Below the pieces are notes generated by a model. That model had not been told where the DNA came from, made no database searches, and saw nothing but the letters and a program-made list of their open reading frames with translations. 64,000 nt of DNA from Variovorax sp. 679 (lineage in GTDB: Bacteria > Pseudomonadota > Gammaproteobacteria > Burkholderiales > Burkholderiaceae_C). This document shows, in pieces, positions 50,893-59,574 of the stretch (positions within the stretch are counted from its first letter, which is position 1; each line of letters starts with the position of its first letter). Both the position numbers and the translations under genes were made by a program. The stretch lies in the NCBI RefSeq assembly GCF_003952185.1, contig NZ_RXFS01000010.1:62001-126000 (forward strand). Reading direction: 5' to 3'.

Positions 50893-52497
50893 TCACGCGG
50901 CCTGCGCCACGGCGCGGGCATGCAGCCGCTGGATGGCATCGAGCGACGAGAGCAGTGCGCCCTCCTGCCAGGCCGGGATGTAGGAAGCGTGCTCGCCGGC
51001 CAGCGCGATGCGGCCATCGACCTGGCACAGGTTCCTGTAGTGCTTCTGGCGCGTCTCGTCGGTCCACATGCCGTAGCAGCCATGCGAGCCCGGAACGCGG
51101 TGCCAGCCCACCGAGATGCCGTTGTCGAATTCGCTCGCGTACTGCGGATGCAGCTGCGTGCCGAACTCGACCGCGCGGCGCACGCGCTCTTCGGGAGCCA
51201 TGGCCGTGAATTCGTAGGAGTTCGGGCCGTCGAACACATAGGCGCCCAGCAGCACCGACTTGCCCTTGGCTCCGTATCGCGTCGAGGGATACGAGATGCG
51301 CGAGATCGGCAGGTCGGTGTAGCTGATGCCGCCGTAGATGTGCTCGTCCTCCTCCCAGAAGCGGCGCTTGAACTGCAGGCCCACCTTCACCGATGCGCCG
51401 TAGGGCACGGCGTTGATGGCCTCCTGCATTGCCGAGCCCACCTGGATATCGATCTGGCTGAGCACCGACAGCGGAATGGTGCACAGGCACCAGTCGGCCT
51501 TGGCCTGCGCGACCGCACCGCCCTTGGACGCATCGGCGTAGGTGACCGTCACGCCGCGGTCGTTCTGCTCGATCTTCGTGACCTTGGCTCCGTAGCGGAT
51601 CAGGCTGCCGACTTCCTTCTGGAACGCCTTGGCGATCATGTCCATGCCGCCCACGGGCTGGAAGATCGCGCTCTGGAATTCGTAGTCCTGCCCACTCGCG
51701 ATGTAACGCCAAAGATTCGATTGCAGCAGCTCGCTCATGTCGAGCGGCTTCGAAGGCTTCGCCAGCGGCATGAGGCCGCCGCCCGCGTCGACTTCATAGC
51801 CGCGGCGGTCGCTGCTGACGGTGCCTTCGCGATAGCGGAACTGCGTGTCGAGCGCACCCCAGCGGCGCAGGCCTTCGAGCAGTTTCTCCTTGTCTTCCTT
51901 CGTCAGGGCCGCGTCGAGGTTGCCTTGCGTCGCGGCCTTGCCGAGCAGTTCGGCGACATGGCCCTGGTAGTCGGCCTGCACGTGGCGGTAGCGCTGAGGC
52001 TTGCCGCCGTAGGCCTTGCTCGAATGCACCAGCGCGTTGTAGTTGACCTGAATGAAGGGCTCCAGCGCCACGCCCAGCCGCTTGCAGTAGCCCAGCACCG
52101 CATGGTGGTGATAGGGAATGCGCCACGGCCCCGGATTGAAGTACTCGCCCTTGGCGAAACCGCATTGCTGCACGGCACCACCCAGCTCCGTGAAGGTATC
52201 GCCGCCGCGCAGCGTCCAGCATCGGCCGCCTGCGCGATTGCTGAACTCGAGAACCTTGACCGAGTAGCCCGCGTTGCGCAGCTCGAGCGCGGCGACCATG
52301 CCGGCCAGGCCTGCACCAAGAACCAGCACCGACGCACCCTTTCTCGCGCCGTCGAGCTTCGGTGGTCCGTTGTAGCCGGATTCGGCAGCAAAGCCGAGAG
52401 AGGTCATCGCCTGGTACATCGCGCCGCCCCCTGCGGTCTTGCCGATGAGCGCGAGCAGGTCGCGCCGGCTGAATAAAGTGTTGCTCTTCGTGGTCAT
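50893..52497 (-). CDS. Tat-exported flavin monoamine oxidase/dehydrogenase
   Basis: 534 aa. A twin-arginine signal SRRDLLALIG begins at residue 10. The FAD site VLVLGAGLAGMVAALELRNAG near residue 55 and FSNRAGGRCWTLRGG near 80 are the amine-oxidase signature; the C-terminal flavin-binding piece is LCQVDGRIALAGEHASYI near 500, typical of L-amino-acid/monoamine oxidases. With a cytochrome c and an exported RidA in the same transcript, it probably oxidises a primary or secondary amine in the periplasm and passes electrons to the respiratory chain rather than to oxygen. Substrate unknown. It diverges from the small coiled-coil gene at 52602. Confidence 0.9.
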   Translation of the reverse strand: MTTKSNTLFSRRDLLALIGKTAGGGAMYQAMTSLGFAAESGYNGPPKLDGARKGASVLVLGAGLAGMVAALELRNAGYSVKVLEFSNRAGGRCWTLRGGDTFTELGGAVQQCGFAKGEYFNPGPWRIPYHHHAVLGYCKRLGVALEPFIQVNYNALVHSSKAYGGKPQRYRHVQADYQGHVAELLGKAATQGNLDAALTKEDKEKLLEGLRRWGALDTQFRYREGTVSSDRRGYEVDAGGGLMPLAKPSKPLDMSELLQSNLWRYIASGQDYEFQSAIFQPVGGMDMIAKAFQKEVGSLIRYGAKVTKIEQNDRGVTVTYADASKGGAVAQAKADWCLCTIPLSVLSQIDIQVGSAMQEAINAVPYGASVKVGLQFKRRFWEEDEHIYGGISYTDLPISRISYPSTRYGAKGKSVLLGAYVFDGPNSYEFTAMAPEERVRRAVEFGTQLHPQYASEFDNGISVGWHRVPGSHGCYGMWTDETRQKHYRNLCQVDGRIALAGEHASYIPAWQEGALLSSLDAIQRLHARAVAQAA

Positions 52498-52601
52498 TGG
52501 CTGCTTCTAGGAGTTTGAAAGGCAACTGGAAGGCAGCAGAATCCATGCCACGCCCCAGCCTCGGCGGGACCGCCTTCCCCGGGAAACTACAATCGCCAAC
52601 C

Positions 52602-52826
52602 ATGCCCGCCTCCAGCCCCATCGATCAGATCGCCGAGCGCGTCGAACGACTGCTCGTGCGTCATGAAGAGGTGCAGCGCACCAACGCGCTGCTGCAGGAA
52701 CAGGTCGATGCGCTCACGCGCGAACGCGACGCCCTGAAGTCGCGCCTCGTCGCTGCCCGCACGCGCCTCGATGCCCTGCTCGAACGGTTGCCGGCTGAAC
52801 CACCTTCCGAAGATTCCCCCGCATGA
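52602..52826 (+). CDS. Small coiled-coil protein, ZapB/TIGR02449-like
   Basis: 74 aa from the ATG at 52602 (MPASSPIDQIAERVERLLVR). Almost entirely a heptad-patterned coiled coil (IDQIAERVERLLVRHEEVQR, then LLQEQVDALTRERDALKSRL) followed by a Pro/Ser/Glu tail. Such short coiled coils upstream of zapA are common in betaproteobacteria and resemble cell-division protein ZapB. Its TGA overlaps the zapA ATG (ATGA at 52823-52826), linking it to the divisome. Confidence 0.8.
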   Translation: MPASSPIDQIAERVERLLVRHEEVQRTNALLQEQVDALTRERDALKSRLVAARTRLDALLERLPAEPPSEDSPA

Positions 52827-53146
52827 AGCAGATTGAAGTACAGATCATGGGACAGAGCTATCTGCTCGGCTGTCCCGATGGCGGCGAGGCGCAGTTGCGC
52901 GAAGCCGTCGAACGCGTGGACGCTGCCATGTGCAAGATCCGCGACGCGGGAAAAGTCAAGGCCCGCGACCGCATCGCCGTGCTGGCCTCGCTGAATCTCG
53001 CATTCGACCTCGCCGCCCAGCAGGCGGCCGCCACCGCCGCACCCGTGGTTGCCGCAGCACCGGATACCACAGAGACCGACCCGAAGGCCGCCCAACTCAT
53101 TCAAAGACTCGATCAGGCCCTGGCGGGCGATGGACATTTGCTCTGA
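52823..53146 (+). CDS. zapA: Cell division protein ZapA
   Basis: 107 aa cytoplasmic protein that cross-links FtsZ filaments. The N terminus MKQIEVQIMGQSYLLGCPDGGE is the family hallmark, followed by LREAVERVDAAMCKIRDAG, then RDRIAVLASLNLAFDLA and a linker rich in Ala before a final helix. Followed directly by the 6S RNA gene, an arrangement conserved across many proteobacteria. Confidence 0.94.
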   Translation: MKQIEVQIMGQSYLLGCPDGGEAQLREAVERVDAAMCKIRDAGKVKARDRIAVLASLNLAFDLAAQQAAATAAPVVAAAPDTTETDPKAAQLIQRLDQALAGDGHLL

Positions 53147-53174
53147 GCGGGTTCCACCGGCACGGCCGGAGCGG

Positions 53175-53180
53175 TAAAAT
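53175..53180 (+). promoter_or_regulatory. -10 element of the 6S RNA gene
   Basis: TAAAAT at 53175-53180, about 8 bases before the first paired bases of the 6S RNA. A -35 match is weak (TTCCAC at 53152-53157, 17 bases upstream). Confidence 0.5.
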
Positions 53181-53186
53181 CCGATC

Positions 53187-53362
53187 CGTCTGCGGTGCGC
53201 GTTGGGCTTTATATGTCCTTGTTCCAATGCTCTACGGAGCCGGGCTTGGTAAATCGCTCGACGGGTGTGATCATCTCGCGTCAGATGAACCCGAAGTCTT
53301 GCTGCCCTCGCCCACCTGAACCCCGGTTCAGGATGCGAGTCCGGCGCCCACTTGCAGACACC
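53187..53362 (+). ncRNA. ssrS: 6S RNA
   Basis: Regulatory RNA that binds sigma-70 RNA polymerase by mimicking an open promoter. Ends pair: GTCTGC at 53188-53193 with GCAGAC at 53354-53359, extended by GGTGCGC/GCGCCCA. The internal part has GGAGCCGGGCTTGG...CTCGACGG and the apical CACCTGAACC-CCGGTTCAGG hairpin (53311-53332), the counterpart of the E. coli CACCTTGAACC...GGTTCAAGG stem. Length about 176 nt, and it lies directly after zapA as expected. Not translated. Confidence 0.82.
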
Positions 53363-53427
53363 TAATTCCGCCACGGCCCCCTGCACGCACTGCTCGGGGC
53401 CGTTGCCTTTTCTGAAACATCATTTCC

Positions 53428-54255
53428 GTGAACGTCTCCAGCCTGCTCGACCCCATCCTCATCGCCGAACTCGCCGTCCTCGGGCTCGGCACCGGTTTTC
53501 TCGCAGGCTTGCTGGGCATCGGCGGCGGCATGCTGATGGTGCCGTTCATCACGATCATCATGGGCCATCGCGGCGTGCCGGCCGATCTCTCGGTGAAGAT
53601 GGCCATCGCAACCTCGATGGCGACGATCATCTTCACCTCGGTGTCGAGCGTGCGCGCGCACCACAAGCGCGGCGCGGTGCGCTGGGACATCGTGAAGCGG
53701 CTCGCGCCCGGCATCGTCATCGGCAGCCTGATCGGCAGCCTCGGCGTGTTCTCTCTGCTCAAGGGCACTGCCCTGGCGATCTTCTTCGCGCTGTTCGTGG
53801 GCTTCTCCGCCACGCAGATGTTCCTCGACAAGAAGCCCGCCCCCACGCGCCAGATGCCGGGCACGGGCGGCCAGCTCGCTGCGGGCGGCGCGATCGGCTT
53901 CATCTCGGGCCTCGTGGGCGCAGGCGGCGGCTTCATCAGCGTGCCGTTCATGACGTGGTGCAACATCTCGATCCACAACGCGGTGGCCACCAGCGCGGCG
54001 CTGGGCTTTCCGATCGCGGTGGCGAACGTGCTGGGCTATGCGGTCAGCGGCCAGTCGGTGCAGGGCCTGCCGGCCGGCTCCTTCGGCTACATCTGGCTGC
54101 CTGCGCTGACAGTGATCGCCATATGCAGCGTGCTGACCGCGCCCCTGGGCGCGAAGGCAGCGCACAACCTGCCGGTGAAGAAGCTCAAGCGGGTGTTCGC
54201 GAGCATCCTCTACCTGCTTGCGGCCTACATGCTCTGGAAGGGCCTGCACGGCTGA
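53428..54255 (+). CDS. TauE/SafE-family sulfite/organic-anion permease
   Basis: 275 aa with about eight hydrophobic helices in two homologous halves. Each half carries the family motif: GTGFLAGLLGIGGGMLMVPF near residues 22-41 and GFISGLVGAGGGFISVPFM near 155-173. GTG start at 53428. Members move sulfite, taurine-derived sulfoacetate or related anions across the inner membrane; the substrate cannot be named. It follows the 6S RNA by 66 bp. Confidence 0.9.
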   Translation: MNVSSLLDPILIAELAVLGLGTGFLAGLLGIGGGMLMVPFITIIMGHRGVPADLSVKMAIATSMATIIFTSVSSVRAHHKRGAVRWDIVKRLAPGIVIGSLIGSLGVFSLLKGTALAIFFALFVGFSATQMFLDKKPAPTRQMPGTGGQLAAGGAIGFISGLVGAGGGFISVPFMTWCNISIHNAVATSAALGFPIAVANVLGYAVSGQSVQGLPAGSFGYIWLPALTVIAICSVLTAPLGAKAAHNLPVKKLKRVFASILYLLAAYMLWKGLHG

Positions 54256-54332
54256 TCCGGCGGGGCCCAAAGCCCTTCGCCGGGAGGTGCGACTCGTTGC
54301 CGCCCCGAAAGGGCGCGCCGTATAACGAGGCC

Positions 54333-54758
54333 ATGAAAATCCTCATCGCAGTCGACGGCAGCGCCTACACGCAGAAGGCACTGTCCTATCTCATCGCCAA
54401 CCGCGCCATGTTCGTGGACGGCCATGACCTCGTGATCGTGCATGTGTCCACCGGCATCTCGGGCCACGTCACGCGCCACCTCAGCAAGGAGATCGTCTCC
54501 GACTACTACGCCGAGGAAAGCGCCAAGGTCATCGAGCCGGTGAAGGCGCAGCTCGCCGCGCAGGGCGTGAGCAACTACACGGTCGATGCGCGCCACGGGC
54601 ACATCGCCGAAGAGATCCTCAAGTCGGCCGCCGCGGCGCAGGCGGGGCTGATCGTTCTCGGCACGCACGGCCACGGCATCTTCGGTCGCGCGCTGATGGG
54701 CTCGGTCGCCACCAAGGTGATCGCCGAGACGGACACGACGGTGCTGCTGGTCCAGTAG
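54333..54758 (+). CDS. Universal stress protein (UspA family)
   Basis: 141 aa. MKILIAVDGSAYTQKALSYL is the typical N terminus, and the ATP-binding motif G-x2-G-x9-G-S appears as GTHGHGIFGRALMGSVATKV near residue 111, so this is an ATP-binding USP. TSS and ribosome site not obvious. It converges on the AraC gene with 6 bp between stops; an imperfect repeat of AGCAGCAGC/GCTGTTGCT spans the junction. Confidence 0.93.
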   Translation: MKILIAVDGSAYTQKALSYLIANRAMFVDGHDLVIVHVSTGISGHVTRHLSKEIVSDYYAEESAKVIEPVKAQLAAQGVSNYTVDARHGHIAEEILKSAAAAQAGLIVLGTHGHGIFGRALMGSVATKVIAETDTTVLLVQ

Positions 54759-54764
54759 CAGCAG

Positions 54765-55733
54765 CTAGTGCGTGCGCTGTTGCTGCTGCCGCCACTCGCG
54801 CGGCGAGCAGCCGAAGCGCTCCCTGAACGCGCGGCTGAAGTGCGCCGCGTCGTTGAATCCCCTGCCATAGGCGATGTCGGCCACCGGGCGGCCCGCGAGG
54901 CGCGGCTCCAGCAGGTCGCGGCTGCACGCCTCCAGCCTGCGCTCCCAGATGTACTGCGACGGCGTGAGCGGCTCGCTCCTGAACACGCGGTGGATGTGGC
55001 TCACCGACACGCCCAGCCCGGCAGCCAGCGTGCCCACCGACAGCGAAGGATCGGCAAGTTGCTCGTCGATGAGCCGCTTCACGCGCGCAAGGTGATATGC
55101 CGTCAGATTGCTCAGCGATGGCGCACGCGCGGCGGGCAGCGTCTGCAGCCCCGCCACAAGGATGCTCTGCACGCCGTTGGCCACCGCGAGCGCCGACGCA
55201 GGCTGCAGCGTGTCGATGTCCTCGCGCAGCGTGTGGATCATGCCCAGCAGCAGGTGCCCCGCGCCCTCGCGGCCCGACACCGTGGTGGCCGTCAGCGCCT
55301 CGGTGTCGCGCAGTTCGCTGCGCAGACGTTCGCCGGGCAGCTTGAGCACGATCTGCTCGAAAGACTCGTCGAACAGCAGCTGGTAGGGCCGCGTGCTGTC
55401 GTACAGCGCGAAATCGCCGGCCGACAGTACCGCGTCGCGCCCGTCCTGCCGCACCACGCCGCGGCCGCGCGCCTGGATGCTCACGAGGAAATAGTCGTCG
55501 CCTGAATGCGAGATGTGCCCCGGCGTGCGCATCACCTTCTGCGGGCTCGAGGTGACGACCGACACGTCGAGACCGGGCAGCGTGTGCTGGCGGATGCTGC
55601 CCTCGAAGTCGCCCACATCGCCTTCGCGCGCGGGATCGCAGCCCAACTGCACATACACGTTGCAGATCATGTCGGTCCAGTAGGCAAGCCGCTGGTCGCG
55701 CGGAACGGCGTCGGTGCTGAGCAACTGGTTCAT
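54765..55733 (-). CDS. AraC-family regulator of the aldoxime/nitrile locus
   Basis: 322 aa. The N-terminal AraC_binding_2-like domain (about 1-190) contains SGDDYFLVSIQARGRGVV and FALYDSTRPYQLLF; the C-terminal double helix-turn-helix runs from about 220 (SLSVGTLAAGLGVSVSHIHRVF, then DIAYGRGFNDAAHFSRAFRE). The start at 55733 (MNQLLSTDAVPRDQRLAYW) is favoured over one 24 codons upstream. Divergent from the nitrilase/aldoxime dehydratase genes across 184 bp, so it most likely activates them. AraC/XylS regulators beside aldoxime dehydratase genes are known in Rhodococcus and Pseudomonas. Confidence 0.92.
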   Translation of the reverse strand: MNQLLSTDAVPRDQRLAYWTDMICNVYVQLGCDPAREGDVGDFEGSIRQHTLPGLDVSVVTSSPQKVMRTPGHISHSGDDYFLVSIQARGRGVVRQDGRDAVLSAGDFALYDSTRPYQLLFDESFEQIVLKLPGERLRSELRDTEALTATTVSGREGAGHLLLGMIHTLREDIDTLQPASALAVANGVQSILVAGLQTLPAARAPSLSNLTAYHLARVKRLIDEQLADPSLSVGTLAAGLGVSVSHIHRVFRSEPLTPSQYIWERRLEACSRDLLEPRLAGRPVADIAYGRGFNDAAHFSRAFRERFGCSPREWRQQQQRTH

Positions 55734-55917
55734 CGGGGTTCCTCGGAAAGCCTGGGCGGCAAGGGCATGCAACGCTGGAACAAGAACGCCGCCAATCCGG
55801 GTCAAGGCGTTCCGGCGGCGCGAATCTACGCTTCAAGCAACCCGCATGCCACAGCGCAAACCCGGTGCAGGCATGCGGCGGACGCTTCGTTACTTTCATT
55901 GCATCTGGAGAACCACC

Positions 55918-56922
55918 ATGCCGACCACCGTCCATCCCAAGCTGCGCGTTGCCGCAGTGCAGGCCGCCCCCGTGTTCCTCGACCTCGACGGCACCATCGA
56001 CAAGACCATCGACCTGATGGCGCAGGCCGCGAAACAGGGCGTGAAGCTCATCGCCTTTCCCGAGACCTGGGTGCCCGGCTACCCCTGGTGGATCTGGCTC
56101 GACTCGCCGGCCTGGGGCATGCAGTTCGTGCAGCGCTACCACGACAACTCGCTCGTCGTCGGCTCGGCCGAGTTCGAACGCATCGCGCAGGCGGCGCGCA
56201 AGCTCGGGATCTGGGTATCGCTCGGCTACAGCGAGAAGGCGGCCGGCAGCCTCTACATCGCACAGGCACTCATCGACGACCAGGGCCGCACGGTGCAGAC
56301 GCGGCGCAAGCTCAAGCCCACGCATGTGGAGCGCACCGTGTTCGGCGAGGGCGACGGCTCGGACCTTGCCGTGGTCCAGACACCGCTGGGCAACATCGGA
56401 TCGCTGTCGTGCTGGGAGCACCTGCAGCCGCTGAGCAAGTACGCGATGTATTCGCAGAACGAGCAGATCCACTGCGGCGCGTGGCCGAGCTTCTCGCTCT
56501 ACCGCGGCGCGGCCTACGCACTGGGCCCCGAGGTCAACAACGCGGCGAGCCAGGTGTATGCGGCCGAGGGCCAGTGCTTCGTCGTCGCGCCCTGCGCCAC
56601 CGTATCGAAGGCCATGAGCGAGCTGATGTGCACCGACGCGGGCAAGCAGCAGATGCTGCGCACCGGCGGCGGCTATGCGCGCATCTACGCACCCGACGGC
56701 TCGCCACTCGGCACGCCGCTGGCGGAGGACGAGGAAGGCCTTGTCGTCGCCGACATCGACCTCGGCATGATCTCGCTCGCCAAGGCCGCCGCCGATCCCA
56801 GCGGCCACTACTCGCGCCCCGACGTCACGCAGCTGCTGCTGAACAAGACGCGCCGCGAACCCGTGGTGGTGCAGCAATCACCCGAGCCCGAGAGCAGCGT
56901 GCCCGAGCCGGTCGCGGCCTGA
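55918..56922 (+). CDS. Nitrilase
   Basis: 334 aa carbon-nitrogen hydrolase converting a nitrile to acid plus ammonia. Catalytic triad: Glu49 in IAFPETWVPGYPWW, Lys131 in RRKLKPTHVERTVFGEGDG, Cys165 in GSLSCWEHLQPLSKY. The CWEHLQP context marks a true nitrilase rather than an amidase. The start at 55918 (MPTTVHPKLRVAAVQAAP) is preferred to an in-frame ATG 68 codons upstream. 17 bp before the aldoxime dehydratase gene. Confidence 0.94.
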   Translation: MPTTVHPKLRVAAVQAAPVFLDLDGTIDKTIDLMAQAAKQGVKLIAFPETWVPGYPWWIWLDSPAWGMQFVQRYHDNSLVVGSAEFERIAQAARKLGIWVSLGYSEKAAGSLYIAQALIDDQGRTVQTRRKLKPTHVERTVFGEGDGSDLAVVQTPLGNIGSLSCWEHLQPLSKYAMYSQNEQIHCGAWPSFSLYRGAAYALGPEVNNAASQVYAAEGQCFVVAPCATVSKAMSELMCTDAGKQQMLRTGGGYARIYAPDGSPLGTPLAEDEEGLVVADIDLGMISLAKAAADPSGHYSRPDVTQLLLNKTRREPVVVQQSPEPESSVPEPVAA

Positions 56923-56939
56923 ACGCACGGAGGCACGCC

Positions 56940-58004
56940 ATGGAATCCGCCATCGCAGAGCACCTCAAGTGCCCCCGCACGCGCCATCGCCGCGTGGAAG
57001 ACGACTACGTGCCGCCCTACCCCGTGTGGTCGGCACGGGCTCCCGTTGCAGTGAAGCAGGTCGTGATGGGCTACTTCGGTGTGCAGTCTCGCGGCCCCGA
57101 AATGCAAGGCCGTGCCTGCGCCGCGCTGATGAAGATCGCTCGCGACTTCGCGCTGCCCGACGGCCCGGGACACCACGACCTGACGCACTACGTCGACGCG
57201 CAAGGCTTCGACAACATGATCGCCATCGCCTACTGGGGCGATGCTGCAGCCTTCGCACGCTGGTGCGCCACGCCCGAGATCGACGCATGGTGGCGTTCGG
57301 ACGAACGGCTCGGCGAGGGCCTCGGCTACTTCCGCGAGATCGCGTCGCCGCGCGTAGAGCACTTCGAGACCAGGTTCAACACGCCCGACCGCTTCGAAGG
57401 TGTCGGCGTGATCATGGGCGGCGCCAGCGGCGAGCTGCAGGAGCACGGCTACTGGGGTTCGATGCGCGACCGCATTCCGCTGTCGCAGACCGATGCGATG
57501 GCGCCTTCGGGCGCTCGCGCGGTGATCGCAGGTGCCCCAGCACCCGGGCAGCGCGTGCGCATCGCAGGCCACGAGAACATCGCGATGATCCGCTCCGGCC
57601 AGGAGTGGACCGACACCACCGGCCAGGAACGCAAGCTCTACCTGGAAGACATGGAGCCCGTGCTGCGCGAGGGCATGGACTTCCTGCGCGACCAAGGCCA
57701 GCCGATCGGCTGCTACAGCAACCGCTACATGCGCCACCTCGACGCGCACGGCTCGCCGCTGCAGAAGTCATTCGGCCTGAGCTGGTGGCGCTCGCTGGCC
57801 GACATGGAACGCTGGGCCGAGTCGCATCCGACGCACGTCGCGATCTTCGGCAGCTTCATGCGCTACGTGCAGGCGCTGAACTTCCAGCTGCAGCTGCGCG
57901 TGTACCACGAGGTGTCGGTGCTGAAGGCCGACGAGCAGAGCTACGAGTACATCAACTGCCACGCGGGCAGCGGGCTCATGAACGGGCTCGCACCCGCCGC
58001 ATGA
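56940..58004 (+). CDS. Aldoxime dehydratase (phenylacetaldoxime dehydratase family)
   Basis: 354 aa, the length of characterised Oxd enzymes. Haem-b lyase that dehydrates aldoximes to nitriles. Seen: VWSARAPVAVKQVVMGYFGVQ near residue 30, GVGVIMGGASGELQEHGYWGSMRDRI near 158-184, and near the C terminus THVAIFGSFMRY with the proximal haem His, then LRVYHEVSVL with the likely distal catalytic His. Together with the nitrilase it gives aldoxime to nitrile to carboxylate. It converges on matB with 14 bp between stops. Confidence 0.93.
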   Translation: MESAIAEHLKCPRTRHRRVEDDYVPPYPVWSARAPVAVKQVVMGYFGVQSRGPEMQGRACAALMKIARDFALPDGPGHHDLTHYVDAQGFDNMIAIAYWGDAAAFARWCATPEIDAWWRSDERLGEGLGYFREIASPRVEHFETRFNTPDRFEGVGVIMGGASGELQEHGYWGSMRDRIPLSQTDAMAPSGARAVIAGAPAPGQRVRIAGHENIAMIRSGQEWTDTTGQERKLYLEDMEPVLREGMDFLRDQGQPIGCYSNRYMRHLDAHGSPLQKSFGLSWWRSLADMERWAESHPTHVAIFGSFMRYVQALNFQLQLRVYHEVSVLKADEQSYEYINCHAGSGLMNGLAPAA

Positions 58005-58018
58005 GCACGCGGGGGCGC

Positions 58019-59557
58019 TCAGGCGGAGAACAGCTCCTTGTGCTCCGCCCGCAGCAGCGCCTTCTGCACCTTGCCCATCGTGTTGCGTGGCAGCTCGGGC
58101 ACCACGAAACAGCGCTTCGGAATCTTGAAGTTCGCGAGCCGGGCTTTCAGCTCGGCCACGATGGCATCGGCGTCGAGCGCCGCGCCCGCCTTGGGAATGA
58201 CAATCGCCACGCCCACCTCGCCGAAGTCGGGGTGCGGCACGCCGACCACGGCGCTCTCCGCCACGCCGGCCATCTCGTTGATGTAGCCCTCGATCTCGGC
58301 CGGGTACACGTTGTAGCCGCCGCTGATGATCAGGTCCTTGCTGCGCCCAACGATGACGGCGTAGCCCAGGCCATCGATCTTGCCCACGTCACCGGTCTTG
58401 AAGAAACCGTCGGAGGTGAACTCCTCCTTGGTCTTCTCGGGCATGCGCCAGTAGCCCGCGAACACGTTGGGACCGCTGACCTCGATGTTGCCGATCTCGT
58501 CGGTTGTGCACTCGCGGCCGCTGTCATCGCGCACGCGCAGCTGCACGCCCGGCAGCGCGAAGCCCACGGTGCCGCCGCGGCGCTCGCCCTGCTCCGGCTT
58601 GTAGGGGTTGGAGGTGAGCATGACCGTCTCGCTCATGCCGTAGCGCTCCAGGATGGTGTGGCCGGTGCGTTCGCGCCATTCGTCGAAGGTCTCGATCAGC
58701 AGCGGCGCCGAGCCCGCGACGAACAGGCGCATGTTGCGCACTGCCTCGCGCGTGAGGCCCGGCTCGGCCAGCAGCCGCACGTACAGGGTGGGAACGCCCA
58801 TGAACACCGTGGCCTCGGGCAGCTTCTGCACGACGCGCTTCGGATCGAACTTCGCGAACCACAGCATCTTGCTGCCGTTGAGCAGCGCGCCATGCAGCGC
58901 GACGAACAAGCCGTGCACGTGGAAGATGGGCAGCGCGTGGATCAGCACGTCGCCTTCGGTCCAGCCCCAGTAGTCCTTCAGCACCTGCGCGTTCGACAGC
59001 AGGTTGCCATGCGTGAGCATCGCGCCCTTGCTGCGGCCGGTGGTGCCGCTGGTGTAGAGGATGGCGGCCATGTCGTCGGCCTTGCGCTTCGCAGGCGTGT
59101 GCCGGTCGCTGCATTGCGCGGCCACTTCGAGCAGCGTGCCGGTGCGGTCGTCGTCCAGCGTGAAGACGTGCTTCGTGCCCGCCGCGACGGCAATCGGAGC
59201 CACCCATGACGCATTGCGGCTGGTGCACACCACCACGGCCGGCTCGGCGTTGCCGATGAAGTACTCGATCTCGGCACTCTGGTAGGCCGTGTTCAGCGGC
59301 AGGAACACATAGCCCGCGCGCAGCGTGGCGAGGTACAGCAGCATCGCCTCGACCGATTTCTCGACCTGCACCGCGATGCGCGCGCCTTTCTCCAGCTTCA
59401 GCGCATCGAGCAGGTTGGCGATCATGGCGCTGGCGCGCTCGATGTCGCGCCAGGAATAGAACAGGCCGTTGTCGGTCTCGACGGCGATGCCGTCCAGGTC
59501 GGAGGGAAATGCCGCGCGCAGGGCGGCGAACAGGTTGGCGTTGGCGGTCTTCGTCAT
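58019..59557 (-). CDS. matB: Malonyl-CoA synthetase
   Basis: 512 aa acyl-CoA synthetase. AMP-binding signature ILYTSGTTGRSKGAMLTHGN near residue 165, ERYGMSETVMLTSNPY near 297 (malonate-type pocket sequence), GFFKTGDVGKID near 395, and the C-terminal catalytic Lys in RNTMGKVQKALLR. Activates malonate with ATP and CoA. The assignment is strengthened by the malonyl-CoA decarboxylase gene in the same operon. Last gene of matR-matA-bug-ech-matB. Confidence 0.92.
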   Translation of the reverse strand: MTKTANANLFAALRAAFPSDLDGIAVETDNGLFYSWRDIERASAMIANLLDALKLEKGARIAVQVEKSVEAMLLYLATLRAGYVFLPLNTAYQSAEIEYFIGNAEPAVVVCTSRNASWVAPIAVAAGTKHVFTLDDDRTGTLLEVAAQCSDRHTPAKRKADDMAAILYTSGTTGRSKGAMLTHGNLLSNAQVLKDYWGWTEGDVLIHALPIFHVHGLFVALHGALLNGSKMLWFAKFDPKRVVQKLPEATVFMGVPTLYVRLLAEPGLTREAVRNMRLFVAGSAPLLIETFDEWRERTGHTILERYGMSETVMLTSNPYKPEQGERRGGTVGFALPGVQLRVRDDSGRECTTDEIGNIEVSGPNVFAGYWRMPEKTKEEFTSDGFFKTGDVGKIDGLGYAVIVGRSKDLIISGGYNVYPAEIEGYINEMAGVAESAVVGVPHPDFGEVGVAIVIPKAGAALDADAIVAELKARLANFKIPKRCFVVPELPRNTMGKVQKALLRAEHKELFSA

Positions 59558-59574
59558 TCGGACAGGTCTTCTCT

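Noticed and set aside
54757..54790. AGCAGCAGC/GCTGTTGCT imperfect hairpin between usp and araC as a two-way terminator
   Set aside because: One mismatch, no T-tract, and it overlaps the araC C-terminal Gln/Arg codons, which alone explain the CAG-like repeats.
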